Shown: piece after piece, positions 19,222-27,983 of the stretch
How positions within the stretch are numbered: the stretch's first letter is position 1
Layout of the letters: every line of letters begins with the position of its first letter
Assembly: GCA_023622385.1 (NCBI GenBank)
Contig: JAMNZI010000144.1
Location: forward strand, 1-32,070
Reading direction: 5' to 3'
DNA length: 32,070 nucleotides
Origin: Bacillota bacterium
Lineage (GTDB): Bacteria; Bacillota; Clostridia; Caldicoprobacterales; Caldicoprobacteraceae
Notes under the pieces: generated by a model
Database searches by the model: none
Told to the model about the DNA's origin: nothing
Seen by the model: the letters and a program-made list of their open reading frames with translations, nothing else
Made by a program: the position numbers and the translations under genes

Positions 19222-21921
19222 TCACCCCTCCTCCGCCAGCCTCTTTGCCAGCTTGACCGCACCGTTGGCATCTTCGGCGTATCCATCGGCCCCTATTTCA
19301 TCGGCAAACTGCTGGGTCACAGCCGCTCCACCCACCATAAACTTGCACTTGAGCCCTTCCTTCTTAGCCAACGCTATCACCTCTTTCATCTGAACCATGG
19401 TGGTGGTCATGAGGGCTGACAACCCAATGATGCGTGCGCCGGTCTCCTTTGCCTTCTCGATTATGGTCTCAGCGCCCACATCTTTACCAAGGTCAATGAC
19501 TTCAAATCCATGATTCCTGAGCATGAGCGCCACTATGTTCTTTCCTATGTCATGTATATCACCCTTGACAGTGGCCAGTATCACCTTTATCTTTTTCTCT
19601 TTTGCACCGGCGCTGGCGGCCTCTTCCTGGAGCAGGGGTTCAAGGTGCTCAAAGGCCTTTTTCATAGCCTCAGCGCTCATAAGCAATTGTGGAAGAAAGT
19701 ACTCTTTCCTCTCAAACAGCTCCCCCACATGGGTTATGGCGGGTATAAGATATTCATCCATCAGGATCCGCGGAGCTATGCCGCGGGCCAAAGCATCCTT
19801 TACTATGGGCACAATGCCGTGATGGTCGCCCTTGACCACGGCATCAAAAACCTGCTGTGCGGCTTTTTCCTTCTCTGCAGCTTCGTTCAGCGTGCCCTTG
19901 ACAACATCATCCCTACCGGCAGCCCTACTTTCTGTCTCTTTCAATATACCCCCCAATACACCCTCAGTAGTGTGGGCAGCGCTACCATCAACACCTTGTT
20001 TAACAGTTTTTTTGCCATCTCGGCCGCCTTCATCAGCACCTCCAGCAGCGCCGTCCTGATACTGCGACCTACCCTTCTCGGCGTTATACTCCACTGATCT
20101 CGGCTTGTCATCTCGCACCTTTATCTGGTTCTCGCCTTGGCTCCTGCCGACTTGGGCGAAATACTTTATATATCTCTGGCTGTACACATCTCTACCCAGC
20201 AGCACTTCAGAGGCCATTTTAACGTTCATCACCATCTGGCTCAAGGGATTGACTATGGCCATAGTAAGCCCCTTACCCATTGCCATGGCCAGAAAAGCCG
20301 CATTCAGCCATCCCCTTTCGGGCAGCCCAAAGGAGACGTTGGACAGGCCCACTATCGTATTGCACCCAAAGCTGTTGCTGCACCAGTCTATTAAATTCAA
20401 GGTCTCAACTGCCTGTTCCTGGTTGGATGAAACCGCCATCACCAGCCCGTCAACCACTATGTCTTCCTTTTGATATCCTAGCAGCACGGCACGCTCAAAC
20501 ACCTCTTCGACGACCCTTTGCCTCTCCTGAGCCGTCAATGGCACGCCTTCATCGGTAAGCGGCAGGAGTATGAACATGGCGCCGTATTTGGCTGCAACAG
20601 GTAATAGCTTCTCTATCTTGTCCTTTTCAAGGGATATGGAATTGACAAGAGCTCTACCCGGATAGATTCTGAGCCCCCTCTCCAGCGCTTCAATATTGGA
20701 AGAATCCAGGCACAGCGGAGCATCCACCGCTGTAACCAAGGTGTCTATGACGTCCACCATCGTACCTGGCTCGTCAATGCCCGGCATGCCTACGTTGACA
20801 TCCAGCACATCAGCCCCTTTTTCAACCTGTTCTACTGCAAGCTGGCGGACGTACGCATAGCGCTTTTGCTTTAGAGCCTCCTGCAGCGACGGCTTTCCTG
20901 TGGGGTTTATCCTCTCGCCCACCACAACAAAGGGATTACCTGCTCCAATGAATACCGTCTTCCTGGCCGACGTGATCGCTGAACCTTGATGTTTTGATGG
21001 AGGCAGCGGCTTTACCCCCTCTACGTTTCTCGCAACCTCGGCCACATACTCAGCCGAGGTGCCACAGCATCCGCCTATCAAATTGGCCCCTGCCTGTGCT
21101 AACATCCTGGCGTACCGTCCAAACTCCTCAGGCCCCATGTCAAATACCGTCATACCATTCACCAGCTTTGGCAGCCCTGCATTGGGCTTTGCCAGCAATG
21201 GCACCTTGGCGTAGGGCTTCATGTGCTCTATAATGCTCACCATCTTGTCAGGGCCAGTGGAACAGTTACATCCCACCACATCCGCACCCAAGCTTTGAAG
21301 GGTAATAAGTGCCGTGACCGGATCAGTACCAGTCAGTGTCCTCTCCCCTTCCTCAAACGTCATGGTGACCCATACTGGAAGGTCGCAGCTTTCCTTCACC
21401 GCCAGCAAAGCCGCCCTGGCTTCCTGGATATCGGTCATGGTCTCTATAATAAACAGGTCAACTCCACCCTCAAGCAAGCCCCTTACCTGTTCCTTGTAAA
21501 CCTCTACCGCCTCTTCAAATGAAAGGTCACCGATAGGATGGATGTACCGCCCTGTGCTTGACATATCTCCAGCAACAAGGGCATGCTGTCCGGCCGCCTG
21601 CCTTGACAGCCGTGCCAGCCGGCGGTTTATCTCCGTCACTCTATCCCCTAGGCCAAACTCTTCCAGCTTTATGCGGTTGGCACCAAAAGTGGCTGTATAT
21701 ATAACACGAGCACCGGTCTTTACATAACCTTGTTGTATATCCAACAGGACATCAGGATGCTCCAAAGCCCACAGCTCGGGGCACACCCCCGGCGGCATCC
21801 CTTTTTTCTGAAGCTCGGTACCCATAGCCCCGTCCAGCACTATAACCTTTTCATTCATCAACTGCTTCAAAGTCGTCCAATTCATGCTCATCCAACCTTT
21901 CTTTAATCCATCATCTGGCAT
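19222..21921 (-). CDS. metH: Cobalamin-dependent methionine synthase (HMT + pterin-binding + B12-binding domains), no AdoMet activation domain
   Basis: GAMGTELQKKG, GCNCSTGPDK, GGCCGTS (Zn), DVNVGMPGIDEP (pterin), VKGDIHDIGKNIV (B12 DxHxxG). Ends after the B12 domain. Confidence 0.93.
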   Translation of the reverse strand: MPDDGLKKGWMSMNWTTLKQLMNEKVIVLDGAMGTELQKKGMPPGVCPELWALEHPDVLLDIQQGYVKTGARVIYTATFGANRIKLEEFGLGDRVTEINRRLARLSRQAAGQHALVAGDMSSTGRYIHPIGDLSFEEAVEVYKEQVRGLLEGGVDLFIIETMTDIQEARAALLAVKESCDLPVWVTMTFEEGERTLTGTDPVTALITLQSLGADVVGCNCSTGPDKMVSIIEHMKPYAKVPLLAKPNAGLPKLVNGMTVFDMGPEEFGRYARMLAQAGANLIGGCCGTSAEYVAEVARNVEGVKPLPPSKHQGSAITSARKTVFIGAGNPFVVVGERINPTGKPSLQEALKQKRYAYVRQLAVEQVEKGADVLDVNVGMPGIDEPGTMVDVIDTLVTAVDAPLCLDSSNIEALERGLRIYPGRALVNSISLEKDKIEKLLPVAAKYGAMFILLPLTDEGVPLTAQERQRVVEEVFERAVLLGYQKEDIVVDGLVMAVSSNQEQAVETLNLIDWCSNSFGCNTIVGLSNVSFGLPERGWLNAAFLAMAMGKGLTMAIVNPLSQMVMNVKMASEVLLGRDVYSQRYIKYFAQVGRSQGENQIKVRDDKPRSVEYNAEKGRSQYQDGAAGGADEGGRDGKKTVKQGVDGSAAHTTEGVLGGILKETESRAAGRDDVVKGTLNEAAEKEKAAQQVFDAVVKGDHHGIVPIVKDALARGIAPRILMDEYLIPAITHVGELFERKEYFLPQLLMSAEAMKKAFEHLEPLLQEEAASAGAKEKKIKVILATVKGDIHDIGKNIVALMLRNHGFEVIDLGKDVGAETIIEKAKETGARIIGLSALMTTTMVQMKEVIALAKKEGLKCKFMVGGAAVTQQFADEIGADGYAEDANGAVKLAKRLAEEG

Positions 21922-21960
21922 CCCAGTTTTGATTCTAGCATCTCCGTATCCTTAGACTTC

Positions 21961-23754
21961 TTAAAGTAAGCTTTCCTTTAAAATCCTGACCACCATGTTT
22001 ACCCTATTAAAGGGCGTTACCAGGTACAACCCATTCACATACTGCCTTATGGCGTTTATTATTTCAACGGCTATTTCAACCCCAGTATCTTCGGCTTCAT
22101 GCCTGTCCATATCCGGCCTAAAACGTTCAATATAATGGGAAGGTATGGATATCCCGGGTATCTCGTTGCTCAAAAACAGAGCATTTTTGTAGCTAACGAT
22201 GGGCATGACCCCTCCCAAGATTTTTACCTTTTTCCTGGCCTTGAGCCCGGCCAGATACTCTATGACCTCAGAAGCAAAGATGGGCTGCGTCAGGAAAAAC
22301 CGGGCCCCGTTTTCCATCTTGCGCTCCATTCTAGATATCTCGGCATCCCTGTTTTGAACATTGAGATTCAACGCCCCGCCTACTATATAAGGGTCCTGGC
22401 TGAAAAGTTCGCTGTTAATCTCCTGTATAAGAGCCATGAGCTTAAATGAGTTCAAATCAAACACGCTTTTTACAGAGCTCTTTTCAGCCTCCGGTATGGG
22501 ATCGCCGGTCACAACCAGCAAATTGCGTATCCCCTCTACATATCCCGCAAGGAGCAACGACTTTAGGCCAATTAGGTTATGGTCTCTACAGCAAAGATGG
22601 GGTATTACCTCTATGCCCACTTCCCTCTTTATCTTTGCAGCCAACATCATGGAATTGAGGCGAGGTCGGGCCAGGGGCGAATCGGCCACAGTAACGGCAG
22701 CAACGCCGTTTTGCTTTAAAATCGCGGCCCCCTCCATAACCTTTTCCACGCTCGCATCAAAAGGCGGGTCAAGCTCGACCACAACCGGGAATTTCTCCTC
22801 AGCAAGCCTGGGATAAAAATCATTTTTATGCACAGCAATATGCCAGACTTTGCGTACGGGTGCAGATGCCCTGTGCTTCTCACCCGTAAACTCAGCCAGC
22901 TTGTCCCGCATCTTGCTTATGTGCAGAGGCGTTGTCCCGCAGCAGCCGCCCAGTATTTTTACGCCCAGCCTGGCCACATCCATCATGACATCCGAAAAAT
23001 ACTCTGGATTTTGCGTGTACACCGTTCTCTGGTGTACGATTTCTGGGTAGCCGGCATTGGGCATGGCCGACACTATATCGCCCGAAAAGTCCACAGATTT
23101 TATGTTTTGATAAAGATGCGCAGGCCCGACACCACAATTAAAACCATACGCATCGATAAATGGTATCGACTTTACCTCTTTTATAATCCTGGAAATGCTT
23201 ATGCCCCTTCTGGTATACCCGTCAACCGTCGTAGCAAACTGAACTAAAATAAAAGCTTGATCGTTTTTGCTCTTTATATACTCCGTAACCTCACGTAGAT
23301 AATCCGTACTGCTCAAGGTTTCCAATACAAATATATCGGCTCCCGCTTCAATAAAAGCATCCACAATGAAGCGGTATTCATCTAAAATGAACTTAGGGTC
23401 CACTTCCTTCTTGCCGGATGTCATCTCGGGTATGGGCCCCATATCAGCCGCAACAAATACCTCTCTACCGCAGGCAGCCTGCAGCGCAATCTCGTACCCC
23501 TTCACTATAATTCGCTTTATCTCGTCTCTGGAAACATCGAGCGCCAGCGTATTTGCAGAAAAAGTATTGGTCCTTATGAGCTTTGCCCCCGCCTCGATAT
23601 ATTCCGTATGGATAGCCTTGACGACCTCTGGCTCCGTCTCATTGGCCAACTCTGAAAAAGCCGCATCTTTGCCAGTTATTTGAGAATAATAAGTCCCCAT
23701 CGCCCCATCAGCGAGCAGTATATTGTCTTGCAAGTACTCTTTTATCATAATCAT
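21961..23754 (-). CDS. Bifunctional homocysteine S-methyltransferase / methylenetetrahydrofolate reductase (YitJ type)
   Basis: DGAMGTYYSQ, GFNCGVGP, GGCCGTTPLHI, then MTHFR-like domain (VVELDPPFD, LLVVTGDP, RFFLTQPIF). Confidence 0.95.
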   Translation of the reverse strand: MIMIKEYLQDNILLADGAMGTYYSQITGKDAAFSELANETEPEVVKAIHTEYIEAGAKLIRTNTFSANTLALDVSRDEIKRIIVKGYEIALQAACGREVFVAADMGPIPEMTSGKKEVDPKFILDEYRFIVDAFIEAGADIFVLETLSSTDYLREVTEYIKSKNDQAFILVQFATTVDGYTRRGISISRIIKEVKSIPFIDAYGFNCGVGPAHLYQNIKSVDFSGDIVSAMPNAGYPEIVHQRTVYTQNPEYFSDVMMDVARLGVKILGGCCGTTPLHISKMRDKLAEFTGEKHRASAPVRKVWHIAVHKNDFYPRLAEEKFPVVVELDPPFDASVEKVMEGAAILKQNGVAAVTVADSPLARPRLNSMMLAAKIKREVGIEVIPHLCCRDHNLIGLKSLLLAGYVEGIRNLLVVTGDPIPEAEKSSVKSVFDLNSFKLMALIQEINSELFSQDPYIVGGALNLNVQNRDAEISRMERKMENGARFFLTQPIFASEVIEYLAGLKARKKVKILGGVMPIVSYKNALFLSNEIPGISIPSHYIERFRPDMDRHEAEDTGVEIAVEIINAIRQYVNGLYLVTPFNRVNMVVRILKESLL

Positions 23755-23851
23755 AGTTTAAAACTCCTTTATTGAACATTATATCCAGCAAATACTATTA
23801 TTCATTTTACTTTAAAAACTTTGACAAATACAAGTACAAAAATTCTCCTTA

Positions 23852-24412
23852 TCAACCTCCATTTAGACCAGGTATGCTCAAAATTGTAAACAAAACATCA
23901 TCCGAGTCCAAATTCAGCTTTAAACCATATTCAATTAATCCTTCAATAATTTTATTGCTTACATCTTTAGACAATTTAACTTTAAATAATTTTTGCTTAT
24001 AGCTTACCAGTTCATATTCTGACAAAATATTTTTATCCATATCCCTTGGAGTTTTCATATCAATTTCTTTGATATCTCCTACACAGGCCACTATTAATAG
24101 CGCATTTATTCCATAGTCCGGATTAAGAAAATAAAATATATACGGATATTTATCTATTAACCCTTTGACCCACCTTCTTATGGAAGGCACCTTATATATC
24201 TCCTCGGGCGTTTCTTTATACCCTTCAAAATTCAATACTAGTCTATTCCCCAAAACATTCCCTTTTTCTTCTACTTGTTTTACAAATGAATCTATTACAC
24301 TATAATCTAAGTTTTCAACCTCATCACTGGTTATAATTAAATTGATCACATTATCATTCAGCAACTCCATTTTTTTAATTCCCCACCCTTTTAACTTTAT
24401 CCGCAAAACCAT
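23852..24412 (-). CDS. Uncharacterised protein at the end of the chemotaxis operon
   Basis: 186-aa ORF, 12 nt downstream of cheB on the same strand. Probable start is the internal Met (MELLNDN). Confidence 0.65.
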   Translation of the reverse strand: MVLRIKLKGWGIKKMELLNDNVINLIITSDEVENLDYSVIDSFVKQVEEKGNVLGNRLVLNFEGYKETPEEIYKVPSIRRWVKGLIDKYPYIFYFLNPDYGINALLIVACVGDIKEIDMKTPRDMDKNILSEYELVSYKQKLFKVKLSKDVSNKIIEGLIEYGLKLNLDSDDVLFTILSIPGLNGG

Positions 24413-24424
24413 TCTTATAAACTA

Positions 24425-25480
24425 TTAAATATAAAGCATTATACTGTTTAAAATATTTGGTAATGGCACTTGAATATCCGCAAGTCCTGCTTCATAAACC
24501 GCTTTCGGCATACCATATACCACACAAGATTCTTCTGCTTCAACAATTACATGTCCATTATATTTTTTTACAGCCCTACAGCCCTCAAGCCCATCATTAC
24601 CCATCCCCGTGAGAATAACAGCCAGTAAACGTTCTTTATAAATAGGAGCTGCGGAATTAAGAGTTACATTTACAGAAGGTTTATATAGTATTCTTTCGTC
24701 TGAACTCTCTTCTATTTTTAAAGCTATTCCACCATCATTCCTTTTGTTTAACAGCGTCTGGAACCCTGCTGGAGCAATATAAATGTTTCCCGGCTCCAAA
24801 ACATCTCCATCTTCCGCTTCTTTAACACGCAAATTACAGAAAGTATTAAAGCGTTCTGCAAAAGGCTTGGTAAAACCCGGAGGCATATGCTGTAAAACCA
24901 GTATAGGTACACGTGTATCTTGCGGAAAATATGGAAGGATGGACTGCAGAGCGGCAGGCCCCCCTGTGGATGTACCAATAATTAAAAGATCTACCAGTGG
25001 TCCCCTATCACTGAACTTACCTTCTTTTGACGCAATTCCTTTGTATTGTAGGTTTTTAGCTTGTCGCAGATACAAGTTTTTGTTTTGAGCAATTATTTTC
25101 AATCTATTCAAGAAATCATAAATAACTTCTTCTTTTACGTCACCTTTAATAAGTTCGCTTTTAAGAAAAAAATCTGCAGCTCCTAGTTCCAAAGCTTTAA
25201 TAGTAATTTCAGCACCTTCTTGAGTATAATTGCTCAACATCATTACAGGAACCGGACATAAATTCATTATTTTTTCCAATGCTGTTATACCATCCATTAC
25301 CGGCATTTCAACATCCATTGTCACAACATTAGGTTTTAACCGCTGTATCTTTTCTATTGCATCCATTCCATCTCTGGCAATACCAATAATAAAAAGCTGC
25401 GGATCTTTTTCTATAATCATACTTATACTCTTTCTCATAAACGAAGAATCATCAACCACTAGTACACCGTACCGCTGCAT
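24425..25480 (-). CDS. cheB: Chemotaxis response regulator protein-glutamate methylesterase
   Basis: Receiver domain (VVDDSSFMRK, MDVEMPVMDGI) plus methylesterase (IGTSTGGPAALQ, LQHMPPGFTKPFAERFN, LTGMGNDG). Confidence 0.97.
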   Translation of the reverse strand: MQRYGVLVVDDSSFMRKSISMIIEKDPQLFIIGIARDGMDAIEKIQRLKPNVVTMDVEMPVMDGITALEKIMNLCPVPVMMLSNYTQEGAEITIKALELGAADFFLKSELIKGDVKEEVIYDFLNRLKIIAQNKNLYLRQAKNLQYKGIASKEGKFSDRGPLVDLLIIGTSTGGPAALQSILPYFPQDTRVPILVLQHMPPGFTKPFAERFNTFCNLRVKEAEDGDVLEPGNIYIAPAGFQTLLNKRNDGGIALKIEESSDERILYKPSVNVTLNSAAPIYKERLLAVILTGMGNDGLEGCRAVKKYNGHVIVEAEESCVVYGMPKAVYEAGLADIQVPLPNILNSIMLYI

Positions 25481-26297
25481 GACGAGTTCCTCCTTTTCTA
25501 TAATAGTAGACAGAAGGAGTATATATCACTTCAAATCCTGTATGCAGGCCGGTAATTGTCTCAGCATGGCCTAAAAATAAATACCCTCCGGGTTTTAAAA
25601 TATCATAAATTGCGTTAACTATTTTTCGTATAGCATTATTATCAAAATATATAAGAACATTTCTACAAAAAACGATATCAGATTTTTCAATTTTGTTTAT
25701 TATATCATTATCCAAAAGATTTACATGTCTAAAGTCTACCATTTCTATAATGGAATCTTTTACCCGATAGTCTTCTCCAAGTTCAACAAAGAATTTACTA
25801 TAAGCCCAATCAGGCGTTCTTCTGAAAGACAACGAGTTCTTTTTATATAAACCGCTTTTAGCCTTATTTAACGCCTTTTTATTAATATCCGTTGCTATTA
25901 TTTTTACTGTTCCAGGTCTGAACAATCCGCTATCTTCAACCAGCATTCCTATAGTGTAAGGCTCTTCACCGGTAGAACAGGCAGCAGACCATATTCGCAA
26001 CGGATTCTCCGGAGTACATTCGGTGTATTTAGGCAATATAGCTTTTCTAAACTCTTCCAGTATATTTTCTTCTCTAAAAAAATAAGTTTCATTTACTGTT
26101 ATCAACTCAATAAGAACATCCCATTCCTTTGGTTCCATTCGAAGATAACCACAATATTCCCAGGGGGATAATCCCAATACATTCAGCCTTTCTTTAATCT
26201 TTGATTTGAGGGACAAAAGATTCTTCCTGTAATCAATGCCGCAATAATCATATATTATACCTGCTAATTCCATTAAAGCGAATTCATCTGCGATCAC
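25452..26297 (-). CDS. cheR: Chemotaxis protein methyltransferase
   Basis: TVNETYFFREE, WSAACSTGEEPYTIGM, FCRNVLIYFD, FLGHAETI. GTG start with SD AGGGGGAG. Confidence 0.96.
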   Translation of the reverse strand: MIADEFALMELAGIIYDYCGIDYRKNLLSLKSKIKERLNVLGLSPWEYCGYLRMEPKEWDVLIELITVNETYFFREENILEEFRKAILPKYTECTPENPLRIWSAACSTGEEPYTIGMLVEDSGLFRPGTVKIIATDINKKALNKAKSGLYKKNSLSFRRTPDWAYSKFFVELGEDYRVKDSIIEMVDFRHVNLLDNDIINKIEKSDIVFCRNVLIYFDNNAIRKIVNAIYDILKPGGYLFLGHAETITGLHTGFEVIYTPSVYYYRKGGTRHAAVRCTSG

Positions 26298-26326
26298 GTC
26301 TTTTTCTCCCCCTTTATCATAAAGTT

Positions 26327-26359
26327 GCCTACTGGGAAAGAAAATCTTTCCCAGTAGGC
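26327..26359. other. Perfect 15-bp stem, 3-nt loop hairpin between MCP and cheR
   Basis: GCCTACTGGGAAAGA AAA TCTTTCCCAGTAGGC; no U-run follows on the minus strand. Confidence 0.8.
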
Positions 26360-26370
26360 GTAAGTGTTAT

Positions 26371-27948
26371 TTATCCTTGAAATTCTGTTAATGCTTGATT
26401 TATTTCATCTGCACAAGCAATAAGTTCCCTGGTAACTGTAAGAGTCTTTTCCAATTCCTTATTGTTTAAAGATACTATTTCACTTATATCAGACATAATT
26501 CTTGAAAGCTGTTCAATCTCTTTAGTCTGAACTTCTGTTGCTTTTGTAACCTGGCTTACCTGTTGTGCCACATTTCTTACATTAGAAAGAACATCATCAA
26601 TATTTGAAGTCTGTTCTTTTACCGCTACCGTGATTTGCCTTACCTGCTCCCTGGCATTGGCTACTCCCTGGACTATCTCCTCTACCCCTCTCGCCTGCTC
26701 CACCGTCGCCTGGGTCACCTGCGCTGCCTGGTTGGCTACATTCTCTACCGCCTGCACTATGTTCTGCCCTTGCTTAGCCTGCTCCTTTACCGCTACCGTG
26801 ATCTGCCTTACCTGTTCCCTCGCATTAGCTACCCCCTGTACTATCTCCTCTACCCCTCTCGCCTGCTCCACCGTCGCCTGGGTCACCTGTGCTGCCTGGC
26901 TGGTTACATTCTCTACCGCCTCCACTATATTCTGTCCCTGCTTGGCCTGCTCCTTCATCGCTAACGTGATCTGATTAATTTCGGTATCTATATTTTCGAT
27001 ACCACCAATAATTCTTTCTATTACTTTACTCATCTCATTACTCAATTTTGTTCCGTGTTCAGTTTTTTCTTTACCAACTTCAATTACTTTAATAGCCTGA
27101 TCCGTTTCCTTTTGAATTCCTTTAATCAATGCAGCAATTTCTTTTGTCGCAGTAGCCGTTCTCTCAGCAAGTTTTCTTACTTCATCAGCAACAACAGCAA
27201 AACCCTTGCCATGTTCTCCAGCTCTTGCGGCTTCAATGGCAGCGTTTAATGCAAGTAAATTAGTTTGCTCTGCTATATCATCAATAACCTCTGTTATACT
27301 TCCGATTTTTTCAGAACTTTCTCCAAGATTATTCATCACAACCCCAGCATGCGAAATTACTTCTGATATTTCTTTAATAGCAGATAAAGTATCTTCTACA
27401 GCTTTTTTCCCTGTTTCTGCTTCGTTTTTCAGCATGTTGCTTAATCTGTTAACATTTTCCGCATTACCTGCCACTTGATTGATGGATGCCACTATCTCCT
27501 GTATCGCTGCCGATGCCTCCTCCGCCGCCGCCGATAAACTCTCCGCATTACCGGCTACTCCCTTTATCGACTTGCTCATCTCCTCTATCGACGCCGATAT
27601 CTGCTCTACTGAACCAGCCGTGCTCTCCGCATTGCCCGCTACCTGGTTGATACTTACAGCTATTTCTTCTAACAAACCATTGACTTGTTTGCAAATTCCA
27701 GCCAACTGTTCGGCATTTTTTACTACATCTTCAATAGAATTAGAAAGCTTGTCCAATATTTTAGATGTAGATTCAACTGCTGCAGATTGCTCATTGGTGC
27801 CCTTTGCAGTTTCTACCATCGTAACCGATAGATCCTTAATCTTTTCACCAAACCTCTTAGTAATATTAATTACTTCATGCAGTTTTTGAAAAATACCCGA
27901 ACCTTTCATAAATCTTATAGCCATATTTTTTTGAATTCCATAAATCAT
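26371..27948 (-). CDS. Soluble methyl-accepting chemotaxis protein (signalling domain only, no TM or sensor domain evident)
   Basis: [43 protein letters not shown] hairpin tip; no transmembrane segment in 525 aa; SD GGGAGG. Confidence 0.93.
   Translation of the reverse strand: MIYGIQKNMAIRFMKGSGIFQKLHEVINITKRFGEKIKDLSVTMVETAKGTNEQSAAVESTSKILDKLSNSIEDVVKNAEQLAGICKQVNGLLEEIAVSINQVAGNAESTAGSVEQISASIEEMSKSIKGVAGNAESLSAAAEEASAAIQEIVASINQVAGNAENVNRLSNMLKNEAETGKKAVEDTLSAIKEISEVISHAGVVMNNLGESSEKIGSITEVIDDIAEQTNLLALNAAIEAARAGEHGKGFAVVADEVRKLAERTATATKEIAALIKGIQKETDQAIKVIEVGKEKTEHGTKLSNEMSKVIERIIGGIENIDTEINQITLAMKEQAKQGQNIVEAVENVTSQAAQVTQATVEQARGVEEIVQGVANAREQVRQITVAVKEQAKQGQNIVQAVENVANQAAQVTQATVEQARGVEEIVQGVANAREQVRQITVAVKEQTSNIDDVLSNVRNVAQQVSQVTKATEVQTKEIEQLSRIMSDISEIVSLNNKELEKTLTVTRELIACADEINQALTEFQG
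26620..26955 (-). repeat. 168-bp in-frame tandem duplication in the MCP gene
   Basis: taccgctaccgtgat... begins at 26620 and again at 26788; protein unit [10 protein letters not shown](E/Q)AVENV...ITVAVK (56 aa = 8 heptads). A partial third start is near 26956. Confidence 0.9.
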
Positions 27949-27983
27949 ACCTCCCTATGTATAATTTTAATTTCAATTATTTA

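Noticed and set aside
23755-23851. SAM (S-box) or cobalamin riboswitch upstream of yitJ/metH
   Set aside because: The short AT-rich gap contains no recognisable aptamer motifs.
24783-25088. 101-aa + strand ORF opposite cheB
   Set aside because: Antisense shadow of conserved cheB; no independent evidence.
26620-26970. Tandem repeats as a CRISPR-like array
   Set aside because: The unit is a 168-bp coding in-frame duplication inside an MCP gene, with no short repeat/spacer architecture.
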